Positions 20,424 to 32,535 are shown, counted from the stretch's first letter. The stretch is 64,000 nucleotides of DNA from Oscarella lobularis (GCF_947507565.1 NC_089175.1:5693733-5757732), one strand, 5' to 3'. The notes: generated from the letters alone by a model not told the origin. A program made the numbers and translations.

Positions 20424-22020
20424 TTAGTTTACTTTCCATGCGCCAAAATAAGAATAGTCATGCCCAAAATGGTATCGCAGGCTTCCATCACCCTGCGCCC
20501 TTACGGACAACTGATTTCTCTTTTTCAAATTCCAAAGCATTCCAACATAAAAAGATTTATTGTCAGCATCGTGGTGATAGTTTGAAAAGCCAATACGAAG
20601 TGAATCAACGAAAATGGCGGGATGCTGATAATTATTATGTGATGAGTACAAACTGAAGTAAATGAAATAGATTCCTGATTCAGGCACGGTGATGTAGCCA
20701 TTGCTATACGTCATTCCGCCTTGGAGAACAGATGGATGGGAACCTGACGTGCTAGTTGACCAGTGAGTAATTACCCTGCCTGAGAGACAATTACTTTTTG
20801 CCCAGCACTTTTATTGATTGTATTTGTTACCGCGAGAATAGGATTGCCAGTCAGTACCATCACCAACAAGATATGCAATAGGTTTTAGTATCTTTCCCAG
20901 TGACGACTTGAGATCTGTTACGATCTACGTATGGATGAGTTAGAAGGCATGCATGAGCCATGTATGTTTTGTAAGTTCATGCCTGTTCTTTCAACGTTTT
21001 CAAAATCTCTTTATCTATCTACAGGTATATAATAGAGTAATCTAAGAAGATCAGGAAGAGTTTAGAGTCATTTACGTCAGGTCCTGGTATTCCTTGAAGT
21101 CCCCGCTCTCCTTTGTGGCCAGTTAATCCTCGTTCTCCCTATTTAGTTATTTTAAATAATATTTACTAAACACGCCTTATCTCCTATAGGTCCTTTTGGC
21201 CCCGCTTGTCCTGTGTGACCCGGTGGACCCTATACAATTACATTGTGAATCGCAAAGTAAGGGCAAAGCGCGCGTTTGACTATCACAGGAATTCCGTCAA
21301 TTCCTCCCCTTCCTCTTGGTCCTGTGGGTCCATTTTCCCCCTAGTTGACGTTGTTATCGTGTACACAGGATGAACGGAGAACAGTATACTTTAATTCCTT
21401 GTATTCCTTTTTGTCCTTTTGGGCCCTGCATGCCTGTTTCACTCTGCAATTAATTAATAAGTTCAATCTATTTTAGAGAGCACGACAAACTATACTTGTA
21501 TTCCGGTATTTCCACGAAGTCCTTGCGACCCAGTTGCACCCTGTCTACCTTGGGAACCAGGAGGCCCAGCAACGCCAACGGGACCCTGCTCAAAGTTAAC
21601 GATAATTTTAGGCTAAAGAAGCGTATGTAACCTGATTCCCAGGAAGGCCTTGAGATCCTTTAGCACCTCGGTCACCCTATGTAATCGTACGTAGTGTATA
21701 ACGTTCATTTTATGAAAGAGCGCGTTTGTGCATACTTTGTCTCCGTTTGTTCCCGCGCTTCCTTGCGTTCCTTTGTCTCCTTTATGACCCTAGACGTGGA
21801 GGTTTTAGAATTGAGAGGAGAGGTACGTGCATATACCCTAATTCCTGGCGAGCCTGGGTGACCCGGAAGTCCCTGGTACGATGTATTAGACAAGTAGTGT
21901 CCGTGTGAAGGAGCGTACTCTGTCTCCTTTCTGTAGAGGGCAGTTTGGACTGCTTTCCTCGTTTTGACATGAAAGCGAAACGAGGCATAGGAAGATGAAG
22001 GCGATTGAGCTCAGGAGCAT
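20424..22020 (-). CDS. Secreted collagen-TNF protein, array copy 5 (divergent)
   Basis: Complete. The signal peptide starts at 22020 (MLLSSIAFIFLCLVSLSC) and is followed by collagen exons, helix linker and TNF exon. The TNF exon differs most from its neighbours: FYVGMLWNLKKRNQLSV, an HNNYQH loop, and YFGAWKVN with Tyr in place of the usual Cys before FGAW. That Cys is replaced here and in copy 8, so it is not essential to the fold. The gene faces the plus-strand membrane-protein gene tail to tail. Confidence 0.8.
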
Positions 22021-22077
22021 TTCTTTGATGATTACTTCTTTGGTGTTTCAACTGACTTCGGGTAGAGATGCAGAGCA

Positions 22078-22103
22078 CATTTATAGCGATGTGCATGACG
22101 CCA
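22078..22103 (-). promoter_or_regulatory. TATA and degenerate CRE, collagen-TNF copy 5
   Basis: CTATAAATG at 22078-22086 is again 58 bp before the start codon; the CRE has become TGACGCCA (22096-22103). Confidence 0.5.
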
Positions 22104-22587
22104 TTGCTTGTGTTTTAGGTCCTTTTATGGTATTCTGAGTGAAACAATGAGATTAGCAGGGGAACACGAATGATTGCCAAATTAGGTAAAGCTCGTACAT
22201 TCACCATATATGGTCGCATGCGGAGTAGTGTCCTTGTCCATTTGCTTAGAACAAGCTCACGTGCATTCTCGTGTTCAGTGTACGTGTGTTAGTACTAAGA
22301 AGATGCTGAATGACTGCAATGAAATCGAGGACAAAGATAAGGTGATGTAATCAAAGCTAATGTAGATGCGTTCCCAAAGGCAGAAGAGGTGGGGGCGTGC
22401 AGCATCAAGGTTATTAAATATTAGCAAATACAGCATCACTAGGCAATGATGTTGGTGGACGTTTTCACGATGGCGACATTCTGGCAGAACGTTTGAGACT
22501 GACACACAACAATTTAATTTATACAGCTGACATACAATGAAGCAAAGGAGAACGCAACAACCTCAAGTTTACATCCGGTTATAAATA

Positions 22588-24172
22588 TTAGTTCACCTTC
22601 CACGCACCAAAACAAGAATAGTTAGTGAAGAAAAAATGTCGCGTGCTTCCACCTAGCGGCCTTACAGACAATTGACTGTCCTTTCTCACGTTCCAAAGTA
22701 TTCCAAGATATTGAGATTTGTCGTAACTGTTTTCATAAACATAGAATGAAAGGCCAATTTGAATCGAATCAACATAAATGCCAATATAACGACCGCCACT
22801 TGACGATACGTCAGAGTACAAATTGAAGTAAATAAAATAGATTCCAGATTCAGGCACGGTGATGTAACCATTGCTATAGGTCATTCCGCCTTGGAGATGG
22901 GAACTTGACCAGTGAGTAATTACCTGGCCTGACAGAAAAAGGGACGTAATTGCCGTAAACTTTTAAAATAATTCATTTTACCCGCAGAGTAGGAATGCCA
23001 CCTACTACCATCACCAAAAAGGCATGCAATAGGTTTCAATATTCTACTAAGTGAAGACTTGAGATCTGTTACAATCTACACGTTGAAATGAGCTAAAATG
23101 AGCCATACATTCTTGCCAGTTCATACCTGATCTTTCAACCGTTTCATAATCTCTTCATCTATCTACATAATAGGGTAACTACAGCAGATCAAGTTCAACG
23201 TCATTTACGTCAGGTCCTGGTATTCCTTGAAGTCCCCGCTCTCCTTTGTGGCCAGTTAATCCTCGCTCTCCCTATTTAGTTATTCTAAACAAAATTTTAA
23301 TGTTATAAATAAACACACCTTATCTCCTTTAGGTCCTTTTGGTCCCGCTTGTCCTGTGTGACCAGGTGGGCCCTACGTTACATAGTAAATGGCAGAGTAA
23401 GTACGAAGCGCGCGTTTGACTATCACAGGAATTCCGTCAATTCCTCCTCTTCCTCTCGGCCCTGTGGGTCCACTTTCTCCCTGATGTATTTATTACGTAT
23501 CGAGTAAAAAAGTTGAACAGCGATGTACTTTGATTCCTTGTATTCCTTTTTGACCTTTCGGGCCCTGTATGCCTCTCTCACCCTGCAATTAGTAAGTTTA
23601 CGCAACTTAAGATTGGGATACAGCACGCAAACTGTACTTGTATTCCGGTATTTCCACGTGGTCCCTGTGGTCCAGTTGCACCTTGTGTACCTTGAGAACC
23701 AGGAGGTCCAACAACGCCAGCGGGACCCTACTCAAATTTAACGCCGATGATTGAATAAAGAGGCGCACGCAACCATTTTTCCAGGGAGGCCTTGAGATCC
23801 TTTGGCACCTCGGTCACCCTATGTAATTTTACGTAGTACAAAACGTATACTACTGAAAGAGCGCTTGTACATACTTTTTCTCCGTTTGTTCCCGCGCTTC
23901 CTTGCGTTCCTTTGTCTCCTTTATGACCCTAGACGCGGGACGTTTAGAAGTGAGAGGGTAGACGTACATAACATGTATTTACCCTGATGCCTGGCGACCC
24001 CGGGTAACCTGGAATCCCCTGGTAAAATATATTAGACAAGTTGTCATTATGGGTCCGGGTGAAGACGTACTCTGTCGCCTTTCTGTAGAGGACAGTTAGA
24101 ACTGCTTTCCTCGTTTTGACACGAGAGCGGAACGAGGCAAAGTAAGATCAAGGCGATTGAGCTCCAGTGCAT
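22588..24172 (-). CDS. Secreted collagen-TNF protein, array copy 6
   Basis: Complete. Start at 24172 (MHWSSIALILLCLVPLSC), then the usual collagen exons, helix and TNF exon. The TNF exon lacks most of the TSTSGSYPSV segment between THWS and LQGGM (an in-frame deletion), shortening the first loop, and has an SSSGGRYIG loop. It keeps GYITVPESGIYFIYFNLY, LGILWNVRKDSQLSV and SCFGAWKVN. It lies only about 570 bp from the promoter of copy 5, the tightest spacing in the array. Confidence 0.8.
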
Positions 24173-24226
24173 TCCTTTGATCACGCCTTCAGTGTTTCAA
24201 CTGACTTCGCGTAGAGGTGCCGAGCA

Positions 24227-24252
24227 CATTTATAGCGGTGTTCATGATGTAA
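24227..24252 (-). promoter_or_regulatory. TATA box, collagen-TNF copy 6
   Basis: CTATAAATG at 24227-24235, 55 bp before the start codon. The CRE is degenerate (TGATGTAA). Paired CACGTG sites lie near 24448-24465. Confidence 0.5.
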
Positions 24253-24459
24253 TTGCTTGTGTTTTAGACCCTTTTATGGTATTCTGAGTGAAACAATGAG
24301 ATTAGCATGGAAACATGTATGATACCAAATTAGGTAAAGCTCATACAACACGTAGGAGCTCTCGACGCTGTTTATTTCACCGTATATGGTCGCATGTATT
24401 CGCAGAGAGTAGTGAACGGTGTCCTTGTCTATTCCTTCAGAAAAAGCTCACGTGCATTC

Positions 24460-25640
24460 ACGTGTGCAGCAGAGTGTGTACTAAGTAAGAATGCCACCAA
24501 AGTAGAGGCTGAATTTCAGACTGCAACAGAATCAAGAGCAAAGAGAAGTAGATGTCGACCGAGCTAAGTGAAGACGCATCTACAAACACGTTATTCAATC
24601 GTCTGTTGCACGCGTAGCAGCGTACCTGATTGATTGACACAGACAGGCTTTTTGATATCCTAAAAAAGCAGGCGTCAACTCAATGAAATATCGGTCACTA
24701 GTCAATGATTTCTGCACCCTGTCGTCCATGATGATGAAGTCAATGATCAATACTGTACATGATTCCTTTTCTTTTGCCATTCTTCTCTCAATCCGATCTA
24801 AGAGTGAGCGTCATTCATTCGTTTGTTCGTTTGATGTAGTGGGCTTCCTGACAGCTTGGCTTTCCTTCTGCGATTCGTCTCGAGGCTGTCCTCCTGACCT
24901 TTCCTTTCCAGTCGCTTTTCGTCGTTTCTTTGCCTCCTTCCATCGTTCCTGATTTCTCAATCGCTTTCTTTCATTTGTAGACACTGGCCCCGTAGGAATG
25001 GAACGAGTGTCTTCGTCCGTGGGGGAAAATTTGACGACTTTTTGGCACAGTGTTGAGAACTTTTACCGTGCGTTATTCTCAAAGTCGCCGAAAGATAGCG
25101 AAATACCTTTGGATCTTGGCAAATCGACGATGCAGGCCTCCAAAAAGCTACGGAGGAAAAGCCGAAATAGAAAGAAACGATCACAAAAGCGTGGAATCCT
25201 CGAAAGGGGCCTCACCACCCCTCGAACGCCGACCCCGACGTATCGAACGCACCTAAACGATCGAAAGCGAGTGAAATTCAATCAGGGAGCAACGAAAGTG
25301 GCATCGAGCGTTTGCAAGAGGCTCGAGGAAAGCCAGTTCTCCTACATCGACGAAAAACTCTACGCGAGACGCGAAGCGAAGAAGCGATCGCTCCATTCGA
25401 ACAGACCTGTTTGAGACGAATCCTTGAGGATTCCAAGCCCAAACGACCAACAGAAAACGTCGTACGTGTAGGAGACATCAGAAAAATGTACACGTAGAAA
25501 TTTTAAAATTTGATTAGAAAGCCACAGAAGGATCGCTCTTTTAGGAGGACGAGTCTTTCGCTGATTTTAGATGCGGAGAGGCTGTGTGCTTCAGTCAGTG
25601 CACTCTTTTGATCTCTCGACCCTTTAGTCGGCGAACGTGA
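24460..25640. repeat. Duplicated block matching 9640-11400 (empty-site copy)
   Basis: This copy lacks the 597 bp insertion found at 10244. A plus-strand frame (24998-25414) is basic, starting MERVSSSVGENL with later RRKSRNRKKRSQKR, and is broken in the 10.9 kb copy. It could be an exon of a nuclear protein, but no domain is seen, so it is not called as a gene. Confidence 0.5.
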
Positions 25641-26435
25641 GATCATAGATGTATGTATGTACAGTGTACATCTATGGTGAGATCTAGAGCTTTGTTGTAG
25701 TGCTAGCCGCTAATGTTATGTCTCTTTTTTTGTTAGGTGTCTTTGGAGTCAAAGCAAAGGGAATGCCTGTCCTATTGCAATCTTCTCGATCATGGTACCT
25801 CCAAGTGCACTTGACCAACGGTTAGAATGTCAATGTGTCAGAGCAACGCTGCTTTTTGACGCTCGACTATCTCAAGGCCATTGATCAAGATAATACTCGA
25901 CCCAAACGCTGTCTCCACGCTGACAAGGCAGACGCACTGTCCTCTTATCCTTAAGGACTCAAAAAAGCTTAGAAGTTCTATAGATTTATAGAATAATTGC
26001 ATGTTCGTAGGGCTGAAAGAGGAACGTGGCCGTTATTTATAAGGGAGAAATGGGGCTATTTTCATCATCAAGACATCAGCACGTATTTCACTTTGAAATT
26101 TTGATAGTGGCTGCATTTTGGATTTTATTGTATGTTCTATTGATTTATGTTGCCGAGATGAAGCGTAACCATGGAGAGTTATGACGAAAAGATGTCCCGT
26201 CCATCCACGCAGCTTTCACGTGAGGTCACGCGACTGCGGTGCAGAAGAATTCACGCGTTCTCTATCTATTAGTTTTCACACTTTCTCTGATAAGAAGCAC
26301 TCCCTACGTCTGTCTGTGCGACACTCGCTTGTCTCCACTTGAGAATCGACGAGAGCGGACGCGTCGCGCGCGCTCGCGACGCTCTCGCACGCGCTCTCGG
26401 ATCCAGACCGGGAGCGCCATCACGTGAGCTTCACA
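25641..26435. other. No gene seen
   Basis: There is an imperfect inverted repeat at about 25654-25685 (CATAGATGTA...TACATCTATG) and otherwise AT-rich unique sequence. The 26239-26427 plus-strand open frame has no support. Confidence 0.4.
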
Positions 26436-26450
26436 ACTCTATAAAAGGAC
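26436..26450 (+). promoter_or_regulatory. TATA box of the spliced plus-strand gene
   Basis: CTCTATAAAAGGA, a strong TATA consensus, lies about 210 bp before the proposed start and ahead of a GC-rich first exon. Confidence 0.5.
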
Positions 26451-26647
26451 ACCTGTTCCTACGATTCACGCGAGTTCGCACCCTCTCTTATTCGTTATTT
26501 GCGCGTGATCGCAGCGTCATTCTCGGCTAAAGCGATCAAGGGAGCGGACGCAGTCTGGTCCGCTCTCTCGCAAACAGGCGCCACGCCAACGTTACTCCTT
26601 CGCCGGGGCATGCCGAGAAGAGGCCTCTCGCCGCGAGGCGAGCCTCC

Positions 26648-27111
26648 ATGCAAAGCCAACCATGCAGCGAGCGATGGGATAGCGGAGTCGGCCGGTAAGT
26701 GAAGCTAGTTGACGCGATTTCGTAACGAATCAGCGAATTGCGCGCTTTCTCTCGTTGCAGCGAGTCCCCGTGCAGTCCTTTGCGAAGGACTGCGCCCCGG
26801 GCGAAGGAAGATGGGCGCCGCGTGGCATACGCGTCGGTAAGATCGCGTCGCGTCGCACTTAGATTCAATCGACTAACGCTCTTTTTCGTAGATCGTAGCG
26901 CTGTGCGGACGATCGACGCGTCGGACGTTTTCGGACTCCGCTTCATCGCCGCCCTTCGCTTGTAAGTAACACGATCTGAATTGACATTTTGGACTCGTGT
27001 AATCGAATCTCCCGTTTCTTCGCAGCTGTCAAACGCCTGTCGCACGTGCCAAGCCAACCGGATGCGATGCGATGTGACGTAGACGAAGAAAGCCAACCAG
27101 ATGTGATGTGA
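26648..27111 (+). CDS. Spliced small gene, four exons, unknown product
   Basis: Three textbook introns are visible: 26695-26760, 26837-26891 and 26962-27025 (donors GTAAGT, GTAAGA and GTAAGT; acceptors TTGCAG, TCGTAG and TCGCAG). Starting at ATG 26648 (MQSQPCSERWDSGVGR), one frame stays open across all four exons to a TGA at 27109, about 97 residues rich in Arg, Ser and Pro. The last exon contains a short tandem repeat (AGCCAACCGGATG and AGCCAACCAGATG). No domain is recognised. The splicing is convincing; coding is less so, and a noncoding spliced RNA is an alternative. The 261-residue minus-strand frame over the same area is treated as a shadow. Confidence 0.5.
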
Positions 27112-27739
27112 CGTAGCCGAAGAGGTAGCAAGGGAAGACACGCCTTGGAGGTTTTGTGCGTAATATACGGGCCCCTGTGGTGTAGGCGCACACATAAGGG
27201 CGGGGTTCTCTGTCACATCACAGCCTAAGCGATTGCACGTTGCCGCCGTCGGAGGGCCCGAGTCGTAGCGCACAGGGGGCGGGAGGGCGCTCGTGTGCCT
27301 GACGGCGGCGGTTAACAGCATGACGCTTAATCCTCACACTCTTACCACATGTACGCCTATGTATTTGACCCCGCACGCATGTACGCCTCCGTGAAATAGT
27401 TCGTAGATTTTTTTCATACTAATATTAATATCAAAAATCGAAATTAGATACAGCTAATCAATAATCAAAATCAAACAATTATGTGCGTGGCAGAGAATGT
27501 AGTGGGACTGCATCATCAATCTGCGCCGGCGCGCAGCTACCTTTGCCTATGCATAACTACGATAGTCATGCACGGGTCCACGCATCCTTCGCATTAAGGT
27601 TTAGGGCGGCTGTCAGTAGGTAGGGCGTTTCCCAATTTGCTCTAAGGTGAGAGAGCAGGAGATAGGTTATAGTGTAGTTAGGCCTGACCTCAACATACTG
27701 TAGCTGGCAGCCGCCACCCACATTAGACCATTTTCTCAA

Positions 27740-28500
27740 TGGATTTCTGAGGTAATCTAGGTTGATTAGAATATAGGATAAATTTCTAGGTCAATGGATT
27801 ATGAGGTACTCTAGGTTTTAAATTTTTTAAACCACGTAGCCTTTCTATAATTTAGATCAATGGATTTACGAGGTACTCTAGGTTTTAATTTTTTAAACCA
27901 CGTAGCTAATTCATAATTTAGATCAATGGATTTACGAGGTACTCTAGGTTTTAATTTTTAAACCACGTGAGTAATCCGTCTTTTAGGTTTAAATTACGTA
28001 CCTAATCCGAATTTTAGGGTAAAATTGTACCTAATCCGTCTTTTAGGATTGTTTAATTAAACCACGTGACTAACTCGTGTTTTAGAAAAAGTAATGTACT
28101 AGGTTTTAGTAGGAACGTAATATACTAGGTCCATTTCCAGTATTTAGGTCAATGGAAATACGAGGTACTCTAGGTTTTAATTTTTAAATTAAACCACGTG
28201 ATTAATCCGTCTTTTAGGAAAGTAGTGTACTAGGTCTTAGATTAGGAACGTAATATAGTAGGTTTTCATTTAGGTCAATGGATTAAGAGGTACTCTAGGT
28301 TTTAATTGTTTAAACCACGTGACTAACCCGTGTTTTAGAAAGTAGTGTACTAGGCTTTGTATTAGGGAACGTAATGTACTAGGTCTATTTCCAGTATTTA
28401 GGTCCATTTCCAGTATTTAGGTCAATAGATTTACGAGGTACTGTAGGTTTAATTATTTTAAATATGCCACAAAACTAATCCGTCTTTTAGAGAAGTAGTC
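27740..28500. repeat. Degenerate tandem repeat with GAGGTACTCTAGGTTTTAA core
   Basis: About six diverged copies of a unit combining TTTAGGTCAATGGATTTACG, GAGGTACTCTAGGTTTTAA, AAACCACGTGA and TAATCCGTCTTTTAG. Unit length varies (about 65 to 150 bp) because sub-units such as GTACTAGGTCC are themselves repeated. Several units carry a CACGTG palindrome. No coding sequence is present. Unit order is uneven, which fits repeated unequal exchange. Confidence 0.7.
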
Positions 28501-28579
28501 TGGCTTGTTTCATATTTGTGATGTGTTTTGTTGTGTGTTGTCGTTGAGAGAAAGGGAGGGGGAGGGGGAGGAAATTCCA

Positions 28580-28599
28580 GAAGAGCAACGTTGCTCTTC
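28580..28599. repeat. Perfect 20 bp palindrome
   Basis: GAAGAGCAACGTTGCTCTTC is its own reverse complement. A near-identical palindrome with one mismatch lies at 45650-45669 in the paralogous block, while the third copy near 39165 lacks it. Confidence 0.85.
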
Positions 28600-28681
28600 C
28601 AAGATACGTGAGTACAGTGTTGATATATTTATATTTTACCTTTGGCTAACCGAATGCGTTTTTTGCCCATAGGATGAATAA

Positions 28682-29011
28682 TTGAACGTCATTTCGTCCC
28701 GCTGCAATTGGGACTACAATGGTGAAAGCCTTCCTTTTCATATCACGTGCCGAATGCCGTCATTTGCCAAGGTAAGAAAAATATTAGCCACTTTCTCACA
28801 CATTGTTACATAATATTATTGTAGTTGCCCATGCCAACACGGATTGTCGTTCAAGGAGATGGATCAAATCACAAAAATGGCTGCAATGCCATCTCTTTTC
28901 ATTTTGCAAGTACCTGTTATGGGATGAGCATTGACATATACTATGTGGATGGTGTGTTTATCTCGCTAGAAAGTCACGGAAGAAAACGGACGTCATATTT
29001 CACATTTTCAG
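28682..29011 (+). CDS. Two exons of an unidentified extracellular beta-domain protein (partial)
   Basis: Exon 1 (open from 28682 to 28771) reads CNWDYNGESLPFHITCRMPS. Exon 2 (28825-29011) reads RIVVQGDGSNHKNGCNAISF and ends FTFSG at a GT donor. The intron has GTAAGA and TTGTAG ends. The alternation of hydrophobic residues and the text IVVQGDG..NGCNAISFHF are loosely reminiscent of galectin-type beta sandwiches, but the sugar-binding signature is not evident, so the family stays open. An in-frame stop lies just upstream, so this piece may be a remnant. Broken copies are at 39240-39420 and 45745-45970. Confidence 0.4.
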
Positions 29012-29164
29012 GTGCGCTGTTTTAAAATTATTAAAAGCTTTAGCGTAAGGGCCAAAAACAAATATTAATAATTTAATTAAAATAAAAGAAATAAAGGTAG
29101 ATCAAGCTAGGTAGATGGGAAGCTAGGGAACACTAGGATAGGATAGATAGGTTGAACGGCGGCG

Positions 29165-29640
29165 GCCACCACTACCTCAACAGAGGGGCGGTGGCTTGGC
29201 AATGACGGCAGAGCTTGGCGAAGGCGAATTCATAGGTAAGAAAGTGCTGCTATGGTACTACTATTCGACGTTTTTCTCGAGTTCGAGCATTGGCTGGAGA
29301 GGGCCCAGGCGCAATTGCGTGTTCGTACGTTTGACTGAGATACGAAAATTCGAAAAGAAGTCATCATGCTATAGTTGTGTGTAGCGTGGCTCGGCACGAC
29401 GCCAATGTTAGGGTTTCAGCCTGAGCTATGCGTTTTAGAGGAAGGTTGTCGAAAGAAGGAGGGGGGAACGGTCCATGGGATATCTCCCTGAAAATATTGA
29501 ACCATGGATTTTTCGTTGAGGGATTGCTGTCGAAACGTAGGTGAGTAGTAACTGAAAAGGCTAGTAGAGGAACCTTAGCTAAAGAAGAGCCCCAGCCTGT
29601 GTAGAGAAATGCCGGTGTTTTACATCACGACTCAATGGGC
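29165..29640 (+). repeat. Remnant of the plus-strand gene block seen at 13.95-14.9 kb
   Basis: GGC-rich start, GGCAATGACGGCAG, then a deleted middle, exon-2-like sequence (SSIGWRGPR) with a further deletion, and the TCAGCCTGAGC/GATATCTCC block. It is nonfunctional as a gene. Confidence 0.5.
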
Positions 29641-29739
29641 GCCAAGACGGTGACATTTGTTTGAAACCGGCACAACATTTTATTTATGCACCCACCAGGC
29701 ACGAAAAGAAAGCAACAGTTTGTTTTGTGGTTTCAAAAA

Positions 29740-31364
29740 TTAGTTTATTTTCCATGCGCCAAAACAAGAATGGTCAGAGCCAAAATAATAATCCATGCTT
29801 CCACCTTCCGTCCTTACAGACAATTTACTGCCCTTTCTCACATTCCAAAGCATTCCAAGATAACGAGATTTGCCGCGATTGACTTCATGGTAATATTGTG
29901 AAATGCCAATAAGAAGTGAATCAACAAAAATGCCCGGTTTACGATAGCCAGGAAATGAAAAAAGGGCAGAGTACAAATTGAAGTAAATGAAATAGATTCC
30001 AGATTCAGGTACGGTGATGTAACCATTGCTATACGTCATCCCACCTTGGAGAACGGATGGATAGGAACCTGCCGTGCTAGTTGACCAGTGAGTAATCACC
30101 TGGTCTGACAGAAAAAGAGATATAATTGTTTTGAAGTTATAAAATGATTGTATTTGTTACCCGAAGAGTAGGTTTGCCAGACTGCACCTTTTCCAACAAG
30201 GTATGCAATAGGTTTCAATATTGTACCAAGTGAAGACTTTAGATCTGTTACAATCTACATACGGATAAGCTAGAATGAGCCAAATATTCTTGTCTGTTCA
30301 TACCTGTTCTTTCAACCGTTTCATAACTTCCTCATCTATCTACATAATAGGGTAACTACAGCATATCAAGTTCAACGCTATTTACGTCAGGTCCTGGTAT
30401 TCCTTGAAGTCCCCGCTCTCCCTTGTATCCAGTTAATCCTTGCACTCCCTATTTAATTAATTAATTTTAATATAGTCTTTAATATGTTGATTAATAAACC
30501 CACCTTATCTCCTTTAGGTCCTTTGGGTCCTGCTTGTCCTGTATGACCCGGTGGACCCTACATGTACATTGTAAACCGCAAAGTAAGTGCAAAGCGCGTG
30601 TTTGACTATCACAGGAATTCCGTCAATTCCTCCTCTTCCTCTTGGTCCTGTCGGTCCATTTTCTCCCTAGTTGATGTAGTTATCACGTAGACAGGAAGAG
30701 TGGAGAACAGTACTTTAATTCCTTGTATTCCTTTTTGTCCTTTTGGTCCCTGTATACCTGTTTCACCCTTAGATTATATTAACTTTAGAATGGGATACCG
30801 AGTACGACAAAATTGTACTTGTATTCCTGTGTTTCCACGAGGTCCCTGTGGTCCAGTTGCACCTTCTCTACCTTGAGAACCAGGAGGTCCAACAACACCA
30901 GCGGGACCCTACTCAAATTTAACGCCGATGGTAGGGTAAAGAAGCGTATGCAACCTGTTTTCCAGGAAGGCCTTGCGATCCTTTAGCACCTTGGTCACAC
31001 TATGTAATCGTACGTAGCTTTTATAGCGATCACTTATGAAAGAGTGCTTGTAATACTTTGTCTCCGTTTCTTCCCGCGTTTCCCTGTGTTCCTCTGTCTC
31101 CTTTATGACCCTAGGCGCAAGAGTTTCACAGTTTAGAAGACATATACATGTGCTGTATGTACCCTGATGCCTGGCGATCCCGAGTGACCTGGAAATCCCT
31201 GGTGGTACGATATATTAGACAAGTTGTCATCGTGGATCCGTGTGAAAGCGTACTCTGTCGCCTTTTTGGAGAGGACAGTTAGAGCTGCTATCCTCGTTTT
31301 GACATGAGGGCGGAACGAGGCAAAGAAAGATGAAGACGATTGAGCTCCAGTGAATTCCTTTCAT
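29740..31364 (-). CDS. Secreted collagen-TNF protein, array copy 7
   Basis: Complete. The usual ATG before HWSS is ATT here, so the start moves 12 bp upstream to 31364 (MKGIHWSSIVFIFLCLVPPS). Collagen exons, helix, IVTDLKSSLGTILKPIAYLVG and a TNF exon (GYITVPESGIYFIYFNLY, LGMLWNVRKGSKLSV, SCFGAWKIN) follow. The loop ALFSFPGYRK is unusual. AATAAA lies at 29679-29684. Copies 7, 8 and 9 share the MKGI start. Confidence 0.8.
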
Positions 31365-31410
31365 TACGTCTTCAGCGTTTCGACTGACTTCGAGTAGAGA
31401 TGTAGAGCAA

Positions 31411-31436
31411 CTTTATAGCGGTGTACATGACATCAT
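31411..31436 (-). promoter_or_regulatory. TATA and CRE-like site, collagen-TNF copy 7
   Basis: CTATAAAG at 31411-31418 lies 47 bp before the shifted start codon, and TGATGTCA lies at 31428-31435. The CACGTG pair is kept near 31613-31633. Confidence 0.5.
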
Positions 31437-31859
31437 TGCTTGTCTGTAAACCCTTTTATGGTGTTCTGAGTGAAACAAATCAGCACGGAACCAAATAAGG
31501 TAAAGCTCGTACGACGCGTAGGCGCTCCTGACGCTGTTTATTTCACCGTATATGGTTGCATGAGTTCACAGAGAGTCTGAACGGTGTACTTGTTCACTTC
31601 TCCATACCAGCTCACGTGTATTCTCACGTGTGCAGAAGATACGTGACTACTTTCGATTCTAAGAGGAGTTGGACGTGAGACGACTACACAAAGAAGACGA
31701 AAGAATTCTGGGCAACGGCCATCAGGTAACTATAAAAATGTCTATTCATTTTAATATTTTTTTATTTTGAATTCTGCATACGGTTCTTGAGCCCGTCATA
31801 CAGCAAACCCCGGTAGGTGCTTAAGTAAATAGTTTTACGACTCGTTCATGCTTGTCTTT

Positions 31860-32155
31860 CCCTAGTTAAATACAGGACTGTATTCATTGCGTATACAGGA
31901 AAAAGGCGGACAGTGATCTACTTTATTTACCTGTATTCCTTTTTCACCCTGTTCACCCTGAACTGAAGTCTAATCAACATCAGAGTGTACAGAGGACAAT
32001 ATGATACCTGTTTTCCGGTATTTCCACGAGGTCCCTGTTCTCCAACTGCACCTTGTCTGCCTTTGGAGCCAGTAGGTCCAACAACACCAGCGGGACCCTA
32101 CTCAAAATTGAACGCTGAAATTTAGTTAATTAAAAAATTCAATCGTACGCAACCT
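31860..32155 (-). pseudogene. Collagen-TNF remnant (two or three collagen exons)
   Basis: GPAGVVGPTG... and GEQGEKG-like exon text remains between array copies 7 and 8 without signal peptide or TNF exon. It is flanked by unrelated sequence, so it is an orphan fragment. Confidence 0.7.
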
Positions 32156-32535
32156 GTTATTCAGTAAGGCACAGAGATGGAAGAGAAGGGGAGACTCGTA
32201 CACACTATCTTGGACGAACGAAGGACAAAGCGAGTTTGAGTGAGAAGTTGGCGAATTCGCAGAGCTTGGAGTTTCCGAAGAACGTAACTCCGGCATATGA
32301 CCCGTTCATAGTTGGTCAAATGAAAAGTGGTGAATCGGTGACTACTTGACGACACGAATATGACTCAAGGACGTTTTTTTTCTCAGACAACAACAGTGCA
32401 CCCTCAATTTCTTTGTGTCTACGCTACTTTTCAAGCAAGTGTCAATGTGTCTAAACACTACAACGCAAGTGTATGGTGAGGCTTCATTGTATTATCAGTC
32501 CTTGGCAGCACATGGCTGTTTTGTTGTTTGAAAAG
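32156..32535. other. No gene seen
   Basis: Short open frames only. The segment near 32165-32225 resembles part of 1140-1200 (ACTATCTTGGACGAACGAAG), i.e. duplicated upstream DNA of an array member. Confidence 0.4.

Noticed and set aside
26536-27321. Minus-strand open frame of 261 codons
   Set aside because: It runs across three well-formed plus-strand introns and GC-rich DNA. The plus-strand splice signals are stronger evidence.
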